A stretch of 21,604 nt of DNA from a virus. The notes below the pieces were generated by a model. The model searched no databases, was not told the DNA's origin, and saw only the letters and a program-made list of their open reading frames with translations. The stretch spans positions 1 through 21,604 of the IMG/VR virus record IMGVR_UViG_3300044993_000756. One strand, 5' to 3'. Shown piece after piece: positions 6,562-13,556 of this stretch (position 1 is its first letter; every line of letters begins with the position of its first letter). The translations under genes and the position numbers were made by a program.

Positions 6562-7569
6562 ATGTACCTGGATGCGGACACGGGCGCGAGCCCACCCGCG
6601 GACTCCCGCAGCCTGCATGGCGTCGTGGAGTCGATCGTGGCCAAGCTGGACACGCCGCCGGAATCAACGCCGCTTGACGCGGCCGACGGCGCGCCGTCCG
6701 ATCCAGCCAATGGCAGACCCGGCGCCGAAGGATCGCCGGGGGAAGGGACGGAAGCCGACGATGCGCCAGTCGACCCTGTTGCCGAAGCAGTCGCGGAGCT
6801 GACCGGCAAGCCCCTGCACGCGGTCGTCGTCGACGGCCGGACCGAGCGGGTGACGCTGGACGAGCTGCGCAAGGGCTACTCGCGGCAGCGCGACTATTCG
6901 CGCAAGACGGCGGCCCTGGCGGAACACCGCCGGGAGTTGGAAGCCGAGCGCGCAAGGCTGAAGGAGGTGCTGGACACCTTCATCGCCGACGCCGAAGCCG
7001 TCGACCCCGTGCTGGCCGAGGGGAAGGCGACGGACTGGGAGCGGCTGGCTGCCGAGCAGCCGGCGGTCTACGCCCAGAAGCGGGCGGAGTACGACCGGCG
7101 AGCGGCACGGCTGGAGCAGGCACGGAACCTGCGCCGCGAGATGGCGGCCCGCGAGGATGCCATCCGGGCCCATGTCTTCGCGGCCTATACCGGCGAGCAG
7201 CGCCGGGCGCTGCTGCAAGCGATGCCAGAACTGGCTGATCCTGCAAGGCGAGCGGTAATCGCCGCAGAACTTTCGGCCTATGCCTCTGCCGTGGGGTTTT
7301 CGTCCGACGAGCAGTCGCGGATCGTGGACCACCGGCTGGTGCGTGTCTTTCACGATGCGCTGCAGTTCCGGCGGCTGAACCAGGCGAGGCAACGGCTGTC
7401 GTCGAAGAGGACAGGAGAGGCCTCGCGAACACAGGTGCCGCTGGCATCGCGCGAAAGCGTGGTCCGGCGCTCTGACCGGCTCTCCGCGCTCAAACGCAAC
7501 GCGCTGCGGACCGGACGCATCGACGACATGGTCGAGTCTGTCCTGGCGCATCTCGAAGAGGATCAATAG
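6562..7569 (+). CDS. Capsid scaffolding protein
   Basis: A 335-aa protein expected to fill the prohead and guide capsid assembly before being released. The first 75 residues are acidic, Pro/Gly-rich and disordered. A short beta-like segment, LHAVVVDGRTERVTLDELRKG (85-105), is followed by YSRQRDYSRKTA, a hallmark of phage scaffolds. A long coiled-coil helix then runs from about 112 to 205 (AALAEHRRELEAERARLKEV). The C-terminal 70 residues are basic, as in scaffolds that contact the capsid protein. It has an RBS, GGAGAT (6549-6554), and directly precedes the major capsid gene with a 5-base gap, the usual order. Confidence 0.87.
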   Translation: MYLDADTGASPPADSRSLHGVVESIVAKLDTPPESTPLDAADGAPSDPANGRPGAEGSPGEGTEADDAPVDPVAEAVAELTGKPLHAVVVDGRTERVTLDELRKGYSRQRDYSRKTAALAEHRRELEAERARLKEVLDTFIADAEAVDPVLAEGKATDWERLAAEQPAVYAQKRAEYDRRAARLEQARNLRREMAAREDAIRAHVFAAYTGEQRRALLQAMPELADPARRAVIAAELSAYASAVGFSSDEQSRIVDHRLVRVFHDALQFRRLNQARQRLSSKRTGEASRTQVPLASRESVVRRSDRLSALKRNALRTGRIDDMVESVLAHLEEDQ

Positions 7570-7574
7570 AACGA

Positions 7575-8546
7575 ATGGCCATCATTGCAAATACCGCACT
7601 GACGTTCTCGTCTGTTGGAAACCGCGAGGACCTGAGCGACAAGATCTACAACATAGCGCCGAAGGAAACGCCCTTCATGGGCGCCATCGGCAAAACCAAG
7701 GCCACATCGACCTTCCACGAGTGGCAGACCGACACGCTGGCTACGGCCGGCGCGAACGCCAAGCTCGAAGGCGACGACATCACGACCTTCGATGCCGCGG
7801 CATACACGACCCGGCTAAACAACACCCTGCAGATCAGCTACAAGACCTGCTCGGTGACCGGCACGCAGGACGTGGTCGACAAGGCCGGCCGTCAGCGCGA
7901 GATCGTCTATCAGCTCACGCGCCGAACCAACGAGCTGAAGCGCGACATGGAGTTCGTGCTGACCAATAACCAGACCCCCGTGCCGACCTCGCACCCGTCC
8001 TCGCCGGGCGGCGGCGGCGCCGGCACCGGCACGGCGCGGGCGCTGCGCCCGCTCTGCGGCTGGTACTCGACCAACACGAACCGCGGGTCCGGCGGCGCGA
8101 ACGGCACCGCATCGGCGGCGGCGACCGACGGAACGCAGCGTCCGCTCACCGAGTCGATGCTGAAGGCCGTGATCCAGTCCTGTTGGACGCAGGGCGGCAA
8201 TCCGGACCTCATCATGGTCGGGCCGTTCAACAAGACCGTGATCAGCGGCTTCACTGGCAATGCCACCCGCATCGACCGCAGCGAGGACCGTCGCGTGGTG
8301 GCAGCGGTCGACGTGTACGAGAGCGACTTCGGCACGCACAAGATCGTGGCGAACCGCTTCTCGCGCGAGCGCGACTGCCACGTGCTCGACACCAGCATGT
8401 GGGCGGTGGCCTATCTGCGCAAGATGCAGACCATCGACCTCGCCAGGACCGGCGACGCGGAGAAGGCCATGGTGCTGGCGGAGTACACGCTCGAGGCCCG
8501 CAACCAGGCGTCCAGCGGCATTGTCGCCGACCTGACGACCTCGTAA
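7575..8546 (+). CDS. Major capsid protein, SU10/DUF5309 family
   Basis: A 323-aa protein that should form the icosahedral shell. It matches the SU10-type (DUF5309) major capsid family. After a short arm comes LSDKIYNIAPKETPFMGAIG (20-39), then STFHEWQTDTLA (45-56), NAKLEGDDIT (61-70) and the central helix segment SVTGTQDVVDKAG (93-105) with YQLTRRTNELKRDMEFVLTN (112-131). The second half has GGNPDLIMVGPFNK and DTSMWAVAYLRKMQTIDLA. A Gly/Ser/Thr-rich stretch at about 143-187 is probably a loop exposed on the shell. It sits right after the scaffold and before a strong terminator, consistent with the most highly expressed gene of the operon. Confidence 0.93.
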   Translation: MAIIANTALTFSSVGNREDLSDKIYNIAPKETPFMGAIGKTKATSTFHEWQTDTLATAGANAKLEGDDITTFDAAAYTTRLNNTLQISYKTCSVTGTQDVVDKAGRQREIVYQLTRRTNELKRDMEFVLTNNQTPVPTSHPSSPGGGGAGTGTARALRPLCGWYSTNTNRGSGGANGTASAAATDGTQRPLTESMLKAVIQSCWTQGGNPDLIMVGPFNKTVISGFTGNATRIDRSEDRRVVAAVDVYESDFGTHKIVANRFSRERDCHVLDTSMWAVAYLRKMQTIDLARTGDAEKAMVLAEYTLEARNQASSGIVADLTTS

Positions 8547-8553
8547 CTTCTGC

Positions 8554-8589
8554 CGGGGCGGCCCTTCGCGGGCCGCCCCGCCCTGTTTT
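8554..8589 (+). terminator. Hairpin terminator after the major capsid gene
   Basis: A perfect 11-bp stem, CGGGGCGGCCC (8554-8564) with GGGCCGCCCCG (8570-8580), has a TTCGC loop. A TTTT run follows after a five-base CCCTG spacer. The weak, displaced T-run suggests partial termination or mRNA 3'-end protection of the capsid message, while later genes are still read. Confidence 0.75.
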
Positions 8590-8610
8590 GACACGAAAGG
8601 AGATCGCCCG

Positions 8611-9039
8611 ATGGGCGTGAATATGAAGCAGCTCGCCGACGGCTCGATGGGGCTCGAGGGCTACAACCTGGACAGCGGCGCATTCGTCGTCATCGCCGGC
8701 GAGTACACCGCGTCCTCGGTCGACAAGGTGATCGCGGTGCTGCCGCGCCGGATGATCGTGCAGGGCATCGTCGGGCGCGTGACCGTTGCCGGCACCGACT
8801 CCGGCTCCGTGACCGCCGTCGTGCGCAAGGTGTCCAGCGGCACGGCGATCGCGTCCGGCACCGCCCTGCACAGCGGATCGTTCAACCTCAAGGGCACCGC
8901 CGACACCAACCAGACCCTGACGCTGTCGACCACGCCCAGCGACCTGATCGTCGAAGCCGGCCAGGCGCTGGCCATCGACTTCACCGGCACGCTGACCAGC
9001 GCGACCGGCGTCATCTCCGTCTTCTTGAACCCGGCGTGA
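8611..9039 (+). CDS. Small beta-rich virion protein, capsid decoration candidate
   Basis: A 142-aa protein with the best ribosome-binding site of the region (AAAGGAG at 8596-8602, eight bases before the ATG). It is rich in Thr, Ser, Val and Gly with regular strand-turn alternation: RRMIVQGIVGRVTVAG, GSVTAVVRKVSSGTAI, then NQTLTLSTTPSDLIVEAGQA and a final VISVFLNP. It probably folds as a compact beta sandwich. Small proteins of this look directly after the capsid gene are often head decoration, stabilisation or fibre proteins. No catalytic motif is visible. The strong RBS suggests high copy number, as expected of a virion component. The role is inferred. Confidence 0.75.
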   Translation: MGVNMKQLADGSMGLEGYNLDSGAFVVIAGEYTASSVDKVIAVLPRRMIVQGIVGRVTVAGTDSGSVTAVVRKVSSGTAIASGTALHSGSFNLKGTADTNQTLTLSTTPSDLIVEAGQALAIDFTGTLTSATGVISVFLNPA

Positions 9040-9043
9040 CGTC

Positions 9044-9349
9044 ATGGCAGCGCCACTTTTCCAGGCGGTCGCGGTGGTGGCGACCGGAACGACCGTCACC
9101 ACCGGCGCCTCCTCGGCGAGCGCCGCCATCCCGAACGCGGCCGACGGCAGCCGCGCGCGTTTCGTGATGGTCACCGCCAAGGCGACCGCCTACATCAAGT
9201 TCGGAACGTCCGGCGTTACCGCGACGTCCAACGACATCCTGGTCGGTCCCGGATCGCCGGTGATCTTCGCGGTGAAGTCCTGCACGCACTTCGCGCATAT
9301 CCAGGAGACGTCGTCTACCCTGGTCAACGTGGTGCCGGTGGAGTTCTGA
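9044..9349 (+). CDS. Small beta-rich virion protein
   Basis: A 101-aa protein starting four bases after the previous stop. It is almost entirely small and beta-branched residues (FQAVAVVATGTTVTTGASSA, then AADGSRARFVMVTAKATAYI) and ends in TLVNVVPVEF. The pattern of an N-terminal Val/Thr-rich strand pair and a central 'RARFVMVTA..AYIKFG' resembles small accessory phage structural proteins. I cannot say whether it decorates the head or sits at the head-tail joint. No cysteine cluster or enzymatic motif is visible beyond one Cys at KSCTHFAHI. Confidence 0.7.
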   Translation: MAAPLFQAVAVVATGTTVTTGASSASAAIPNAADGSRARFVMVTAKATAYIKFGTSGVTATSNDILVGPGSPVIFAVKSCTHFAHIQETSSTLVNVVPVEF

Positions 9350-9395
9350 GCGTGATCCGGAAGATCGGGAGAGGGCCGGAGGCAGCGAGACGCAC

Positions 9396-9719
9396 ATGAC
9401 GATTCGCCGCTTCGTCGAGATGACGCCAGACGGGATCGGCGAGGAGCTGATCTTCCACGGCGACGGCAGCTTCGCCATCCGCCGTTTCGAGGACGTCGAG
9501 CCTATCGTCGAGCGCAACAAGGCTCTGCAGAACCACGGCGACGGCTATTCGCGCTCCCGGGAGTGGCGGCGCGTGGCGTCGATTCCTGTGACCGTGCAGA
9601 TGCAGTGGATCAACAGGTACGGCGTCGATCCGCTGGCCAAGGGCAACGAGGCGCTGCTGAAGCGGCTGCTGAACGACCCCGAGTGGCGCCATCTGCGCAC
9701 GTCGCCGGGCAAGGTGTGA
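9396..9719 (+). CDS. Conserved phage structural-region protein
   Basis: A 107-aa protein with a two-part pattern. The first is an N-terminal strand segment, RRFVEMTPDGIGEELIFHGD. The second is a helical block with VERNKALQNHGDGYSRSREW and RRVASIPVTVQMQWINRYG, ending LLKRLLNDPEWRHLRTSPG. The RVASIP...W...YG and LNDPEWRHLRT elements recur in short proteins of podovirus-like genomes, next to the adaptor gene. Its function is not known to me; a head-completion or connector role fits its place between capsid and adaptor genes. A GGAGG lies about 20 bases upstream. It ends one base before the adaptor start. Confidence 0.75.
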   Translation: MTIRRFVEMTPDGIGEELIFHGDGSFAIRRFEDVEPIVERNKALQNHGDGYSRSREWRRVASIPVTVQMQWINRYGVDPLAKGNEALLKRLLNDPEWRHLRTSPGKV

Positions 9720-9720
9720 G

Positions 9721-10344
9721 ATGGCGATCGGTAACTACAACGACCTGCTGGTTGCCGCCGCGAACTGGCTGGCGCGCGACGACCTGAGCGCACGCATCCC
9801 CGAGTTCGTGACGCTGTTCGAGTCGGCCGCCAATCGCGAATTGCGCGTCCGCGACATGGAGCAGCGCGCCTACTGCACCACGGTCGGCGGCCAGCGCCTG
9901 TATTCGTGGCCGACCGACATGGTGGAGCTGCGATACATAAAGATCGACGGCACGCCGCCGACCGTCCTGCAGTACCTGAACCCGGAACAGTTCGAATCGC
10001 AGGATCCGCAGGTCAGCGGAACGCCGCGCTACTGGTCCGACATCCAGGCGGCGCTGTGCCTGTGGCCGACCCCGACCGACGGCCTGACCGTGCAGATCGA
10101 CTACTATCGCCGGCTCGATCTGGCCAATGCCGGCGAAAGCGGCAATTGGCTGATCCAGAAGCATCCCGACATCTATCTCTACGGCACGCTGATGCAGGCC
10201 GAGCCGTACCTGGCGAACGACGCCCGGCTGGAAACGTGGCGGTCGCTCCTGAACGCGGCTGGCGACCAGCTGCGCAACGCCGAATGGCGCAACAAGGCGG
10301 GCGTCACGCCCAGGCGGGTGATGACCGAATATCGAGGAGCCTGA
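9721..10344 (+). CDS. Head-tail adaptor protein, SU10/gp11-like
   Basis: A 207-aa protein expected to form the adaptor ring under the portal, joining head and tail nozzle. It carries the family's opening IGNYNDLLVAAANWLARDDL (2-21) and a helix with IPEFVTLFESAANRELRVRDME (about 25-46). A beta insertion follows, with GGQRLYSWPTDMVELRYIKI and RYWSDIQAALCLWPTPTDG. The C-terminal helices include KHPDIYLYGTLMQAEPYL, whose 'P.iylyg.l..a.p...' pattern is typical of SU10-like adaptors. The length is usual for the family. The same SU10 affinity is seen in the portal and capsid, which supports one coherent head module. Confidence 0.87.
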   Translation: MAIGNYNDLLVAAANWLARDDLSARIPEFVTLFESAANRELRVRDMEQRAYCTTVGGQRLYSWPTDMVELRYIKIDGTPPTVLQYLNPEQFESQDPQVSGTPRYWSDIQAALCLWPTPTDGLTVQIDYYRRLDLANAGESGNWLIQKHPDIYLYGTLMQAEPYLANDARLETWRSLLNAAGDQLRNAEWRNKAGVTPRRVMTEYRGA

Positions 10345-10347
10345 CCC

Positions 10348-10758
10348 ATGGCCATCCAACTGTCCACCGCCGTGCGCAACGCGCGGCTCGACGCCATCGA
10401 AACCACGGTCGGCACGTCGGCCATCGTCAAGATCAGGACCGGCTCGCCGCCGTCGAACTGCGCCGCCGCCGACAGCGGCACGGTTCTGGCCACGTTCAAC
10501 CTGGCGTCGGACTGGGCGGCGAACGCCTCCAGCGGCAGCAAGAGCTTCACCGGCACGCCGATCCAGGATTCGTCGGCCGACAACACCGGCACGGCCGGGC
10601 ATTTCCGGCTGTACGATTCGGCCGGCACGACCTGCCACATGCAGGGAACCGTGACGGCCACCGGCGGCGGCGGCGACATGGAAATCGACAATACCTCGAT
10701 CAACGCCGGCCAGACCGTGCAGATCACGTCCTGGACCCTGACCGACGGGAATGCCTGA
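10348..10758 (+). CDS. Conserved small virion protein
   Basis: A 136-aa protein of a widely shared phage type that I recognise by its opening AIQLSTAVRNARLDAIETTV followed by KIRTGSPPSNCAAADSGTVL. The rest is beta-rich, with Ser/Thr/Gly runs and a C-terminal NAGQTVQITSWTLTDGNA. It is probably a compact all-beta virion accessory, perhaps attached to the tail or capsid surface. No enzymatic motif is visible. It starts three bases after the adaptor stop, and its own stop overlaps the next start (TGATG), placing it in the coupled tail cassette. Confidence 0.78.
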   Translation: MAIQLSTAVRNARLDAIETTVGTSAIVKIRTGSPPSNCAAADSGTVLATFNLASDWAANASSGSKSFTGTPIQDSSADNTGTAGHFRLYDSAGTTCHMQGTVTATGGGGDMEIDNTSINAGQTVQITSWTLTDGNA

Positions 10759-11078
10759 TGGAGTGGGTCAGCGGGAACATATTCATCCGCCCGATGCGCT
10801 TCGCCCGCGCCGGCGAGGCGTGCCAGGGGCACGAGCACCGCTTCGACCATACCAGCATCGTCTTCAAGGGTGCGGTGCGCGTGAACGCCCGGCTCCCGGA
10901 CGGCCGCGAGATCGAGCGCAGCTTCAGTGCGCCGGCGCATTTCCTCGTGAAGAAGGACGTGTGGCACCGCATCGAGGCCACCGCCGACGACACCGAGGTG
11001 TGGTGCGTCTATGCGCATCGCACGCCGCAGGGCGACGTGGTGCAGGAATACACCGGTTGGGAAGGGGCCTACGGCTGA
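10758..11078 (+). CDS. Cupin-fold protein inside the tail cassette
   Basis: A 106-aa RmlC-like cupin. The frame is open far upstream, but the ATG at 10758 (TGATG overlap with the preceding stop) is the coupled start. The first cupin motif is complete in spacing: G19-x5-H25-x-H27-x3-H31-x6-G38, with His replacing the usual Glu. The second motif supplies H70 in KKDVWHRIEA. A four-histidine metal site (25, 27, 31, 70) is therefore likely. Cupins range from enzymes to sugar-binding and structural domains. In a tail cassette it could bind a metal for stability, trim or bind a surface sugar, or modify a virion protein. The fold is well supported; the function is open. Confidence 0.82.
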   Translation: MEWVSGNIFIRPMRFARAGEACQGHEHRFDHTSIVFKGAVRVNARLPDGREIERSFSAPAHFLVKKDVWHRIEATADDTEVWCVYAHRTPQGDVVQEYTGWEGAYG

Positions 11079-11509
11079 TGGCGCGCATCGTCGTGTGGGC
11101 CAAGCCGGATAACGATTGCGCAGACCCGGTGCGGAACGCACGGAAGTACAAGCGCGGGATGGTGGTCGAGGTGCGCGAGGACGGCGAGTTCCTGGGTCAC
11201 GACGTGGAGAACGGCGCCTGGTGGCGCGTGGTCGAGGCGCCCGGCCCGGCGGCCGACTACGCATACCTGCTGGAGGCCGACCCGAAGTTCCTGAACGAGA
11301 AGCTGTTCCTGTCGGAGGCTACCTACCCGCGCAAGCGCAAGGTGGCGCTGGATCTGGACGCCATCGAGGCGGCGGCCGGGCTGGCGCCGCTCGAACAGCC
11401 GGACCGGGCCGTCCCGCTGGCTTCCGGCGCGGCCGTGGCGGCCGCCGAAGTCGCCGTCGTGCCGCTGGAGAACGCGAATGTCGTTGCCCCGACGGAGGTG
11501 ATCGGCTGA
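11078..11509 (+). CDS. Small hypothetical protein, tail cassette
   Basis: A 143-aa protein I do not recognise by name. The start is the ATG in a TGATG overlap with the cupin stop; the upstream open frame is a shadow. The first 80 residues seem folded (ARIVVWAKPDNDCADPVRNA, then RGMVVEVREDGEFLG and WWRVVEAPGP), like a small beta domain. The second half is Ala/Val-rich and looks disordered (ASGAAVAAAEVAVVPLENAN). It lies between the cupin and the beta-helix protein, all joined by one-base overlaps, so it is probably a virion or assembly component made in step with them. Confidence 0.7.
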   Translation: MARIVVWAKPDNDCADPVRNARKYKRGMVVEVREDGEFLGHDVENGAWWRVVEAPGPAADYAYLLEADPKFLNEKLFLSEATYPRKRKVALDLDAIEAAAGLAPLEQPDRAVPLASGAAVAAAEVAVVPLENANVVAPTEVIG

Positions 11510-12510
11510 TGGCAACGAAATCCATCGGCACCGGCTCGCGGGACTACACGTCCTTCGCGTCCTATGCGTCCTACCTGGACGGGCTGGACACGCTGAGCGA
11601 GCCGGAAATCGGGGAGTGCTATAACGACGGCGAGATGACGGTCTCGTCCGTCGTGACGTTCACCGGCTTCACGACCTCGGCGACGAACACCGTGACGATC
11701 CGGCCGGCCAGCGGCCATGCGTTCTACGATCACGCCGACAAGGCGACCAATCCGCTGCGCTACGACCAGTCGAAGGGGTTCGGGATAAACTGCACGAGCA
11801 GTTTCGACCACTGCTTCGTTTTCCAGGCCGATCACATGAAAATCATCGGCCTGCAGATACGGGTGAGCTCCTCCTCCGGCAAGGCCGCCCTGGCCATGGG
11901 AACAGCGACGTATTCCGGCACGCTGTACGAGCGCTGCATACTCGAGAACAGCTCCGGCGGAAACGATCTGGGGGCATATGTCGGCTTGGCGGCCCTGCGG
12001 GCGGGAACGGCGGACAGGCTGGTCGTCATTCTCCGCAGCAACGGGTCCGGCATGTCGTTCGACTACCCCGGAACCGTGAACGTGAAGAACTGCACGGTTG
12101 TGACCGTCTCGGGCGTGTCGTCCACGCGGGCGGTGTTCCGCAAGGAGAGCGGCGGCACGGTCACGCTGACCGGCTGCGCCGGGTTCGGGTTCAACAGCTT
12201 CAACATCGGCACGTTCGCGGCCGGCAGCTCGCACAACGGGTCGGACCTGACCATCGGGTTCGGCTCCAGCAACCAGCAGTCGCTGACCTACGCGGACCAG
12301 TTCGAGTCGAACGCGGATTCGACGCGGGATTTCCGGCTCAAGTCCGGCGCCGCGCTGATCGACGCTGGCACGGGCAGCGACCCAGACATCGTCGGGCAGT
12401 CCGTGTCCGGATCGGCGCGGGACATCGGCGCGTGGGAATTCCAGTCCGCGGCCGGCGGACCGTTCCCGCCCTTCTTTCGCTTCGAGCCGTCCACGCATTT
12501 GAGGATGTGA
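11509..12510 (+). CDS. Right-handed beta-helix tail fibre/spike-like protein
   Basis: A 333-aa protein starting at a TGATG overlap. The N-terminus SIGTGSRDYTSFASYASYLD resembles the opening of phage proteins that wrap a pectate-lyase-like beta-helix. Residues about 45-260 show short alternating strand segments (VVTFTGFTTSATNTVTIRPA, HMKIIGLQIRV, TLYERCILENSSGG, TVNVKNCTVVTVSG, TVTLTGCAGFGF), the rung pattern of a beta-helix. The end, DFRLKSGAALIDAGTGSD then ARDIGAWEF, is a motif seen at the C-terminus of such helices. It is probably a receptor-binding or glycan-cleaving spike. No catalytic acid pair can be assigned by eye. Confidence 0.82.
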   Translation: MATKSIGTGSRDYTSFASYASYLDGLDTLSEPEIGECYNDGEMTVSSVVTFTGFTTSATNTVTIRPASGHAFYDHADKATNPLRYDQSKGFGINCTSSFDHCFVFQADHMKIIGLQIRVSSSSGKAALAMGTATYSGTLYERCILENSSGGNDLGAYVGLAALRAGTADRLVVILRSNGSGMSFDYPGTVNVKNCTVVTVSGVSSTRAVFRKESGGTVTLTGCAGFGFNSFNIGTFAAGSSHNGSDLTIGFGSSNQQSLTYADQFESNADSTRDFRLKSGAALIDAGTGSDPDIVGQSVSGSARDIGAWEFQSAAGGPFPPFFRFEPSTHLRM

Positions 12511-12513
12511 CCC

Positions 12514-12978
12514 ATGGCCGAAGGTTATGTCTACGAGGTCCGCAACGGCGGCGTGTCGATATCGACCGCCATCACCGTGATCCAGATCAAGGCCGGGGCG
12601 AGCGCGCTGGAAATCCTCCGCGCATCGATCGGCCAGCGTGGGTCGACCACATCGACCATCGAGCGCATCGGCATCGTGCGCAAATCGGCGGCGGCCACGG
12701 TGACCAGCGCCACGCCGCTGAAGCTGAACCCCGGCGACCCGGCGTCGCTGGCGGTCGGCGGCACCACCGCCACCGGCATCACCGCCACCGCCGAGGGCAC
12801 GGACGGCGACATCCTGGTCGACGAGTGCTTCAACATCGTCAACGGCACGTGGACCTGGCTGCCCACGCCCGAGGAACGCATCCGCGTGCCGCAGGGCGGC
12901 ATCGTCGGGCTGAAGTTCCTGACCGCGCCTGGCGCGCAGACCTGGTACGCCAGCGTGAAGTTCCGCGAGATGCAGTAG
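12514..12978 (+). CDS. Beta-rich small virion protein
   Basis: A 154-aa protein starting three bases after the beta-helix gene. It opens AEGYVYEVRNGGVSISTAIT then VIQIKAGASALEILRASIGQ. It continues with Thr/Ala/Gly-rich strands and ends IVGLKFLTAPGAQTWYASVK. The 'TLIQIKAGA...LEILRA.ia' pattern recurs in small structural proteins of temperate phages and probably forms a jelly-roll-like fold. It could be a fibre head or capsid-surface protein. No catalytic motif is visible. The coupling to neighbouring tail genes supports a virion role. Confidence 0.74.
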   Translation: MAEGYVYEVRNGGVSISTAITVIQIKAGASALEILRASIGQRGSTTSTIERIGIVRKSAAATVTSATPLKLNPGDPASLAVGGTTATGITATAEGTDGDILVDECFNIVNGTWTWLPTPEERIRVPQGGIVGLKFLTAPGAQTWYASVKFREMQ

Positions 12979-12998
12979 CCGGCGGCAGCGGGTAGACG

Positions 12999-13556
12999 AT
13001 GGGCGGTGTCTATCGGACGACGAGCCCGGCGTATTGCCTGCCGCGGCCTTCACGGATTGCGCCCCTCGCCTCGGCGAGTAGCCGGTCGTGCTCCGTCTCG
13101 GCTGTCCTGGGTGCGGCTTTGGGGGCCAGCTCGGTCGGAGTCGTTGTCAAGGCGAGTGCGGCCGTACCGCTGGGCGTTCTCAGCGCAGCGGGCTCGGTAC
13201 GAGTCGTCGCAAAAGCCACCGCGGCCGTACCATTGGCCGCCCTGACCGGGACGGCGTTCGCGACCGGCACCGGAACCCGGAACATCGCGGCATCGTTCGC
13301 GCTGGCTGCGCTGGCGTGCTCGGCGCGTGCAGCAACAGCGGTATGGACGCAATGGACGCCAGTGCCGGTGCTTGTCTGCCCCGGCGCCATCTGGGATGGC
13401 GGTGCGAGCGTATGGGATGGAGGCATCGACATGGATGACAATGACGGCGCGATCTGGGATCCAACCTCGCCGTTCGTCGCGCCGACGGCACCGTTGGTTG
13501 CAGGCTGGACCGCGACGGCCGCACCGCCGACGGGCTGGGCCATGGTGCTGCGATGA
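12999..13556 (+). CDS. Ala/Val-rich repeat protein with WDGG motifs
   Basis: A 185-aa protein I do not recognise as a named family. Two 21-residue repeats stand out: VVVKASAAVPLGVL at 48-61 and VVAKATAAVPLAAL at 69-82, with a degenerate third (NIAASFALAAL, 95-105) and perhaps a fourth at 34-46. Such repeats would stack as short beta strands, giving a fibrous segment. A second part has AIWDGGASVWDGG (130-142) and later GAIWD (150-154), then a Pro/Ala/Thr-rich end. Its stop overlaps the fibre gene start (ATGA at 13553), so it probably forms part of the same fibre assembly. The reading is supported by the coupling and by the protein-level repeats. Confidence 0.65.
   Translation: MGGVYRTTSPAYCLPRPSRIAPLASASSRSCSVSAVLGAALGASSVGVVVKASAAVPLGVLSAAGSVRVVAKATAAVPLAALTGTAFATGTGTRNIAASFALAALACSARAATAVWTQWTPVPVLVCPGAIWDGGASVWDGGIDMDDNDGAIWDPTSPFVAPTAPLVAGWTATAAPPTGWAMVLR

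Noticed and set aside
11116-11508. Upstream extension of the beta-helix protein
   Set aside because: The stretch is Arg/Gly-rich and overlaps the 143-aa gene; the TGATG at 11507-11511 marks the real start.
11323-13053. Long open frame (576 aa) on the minus strand across the tail cassette
   Set aside because: It is Arg/Gly/Ala-rich without family motifs and lies opposite well-supported, coupled genes. High GC makes such antisense frames common.
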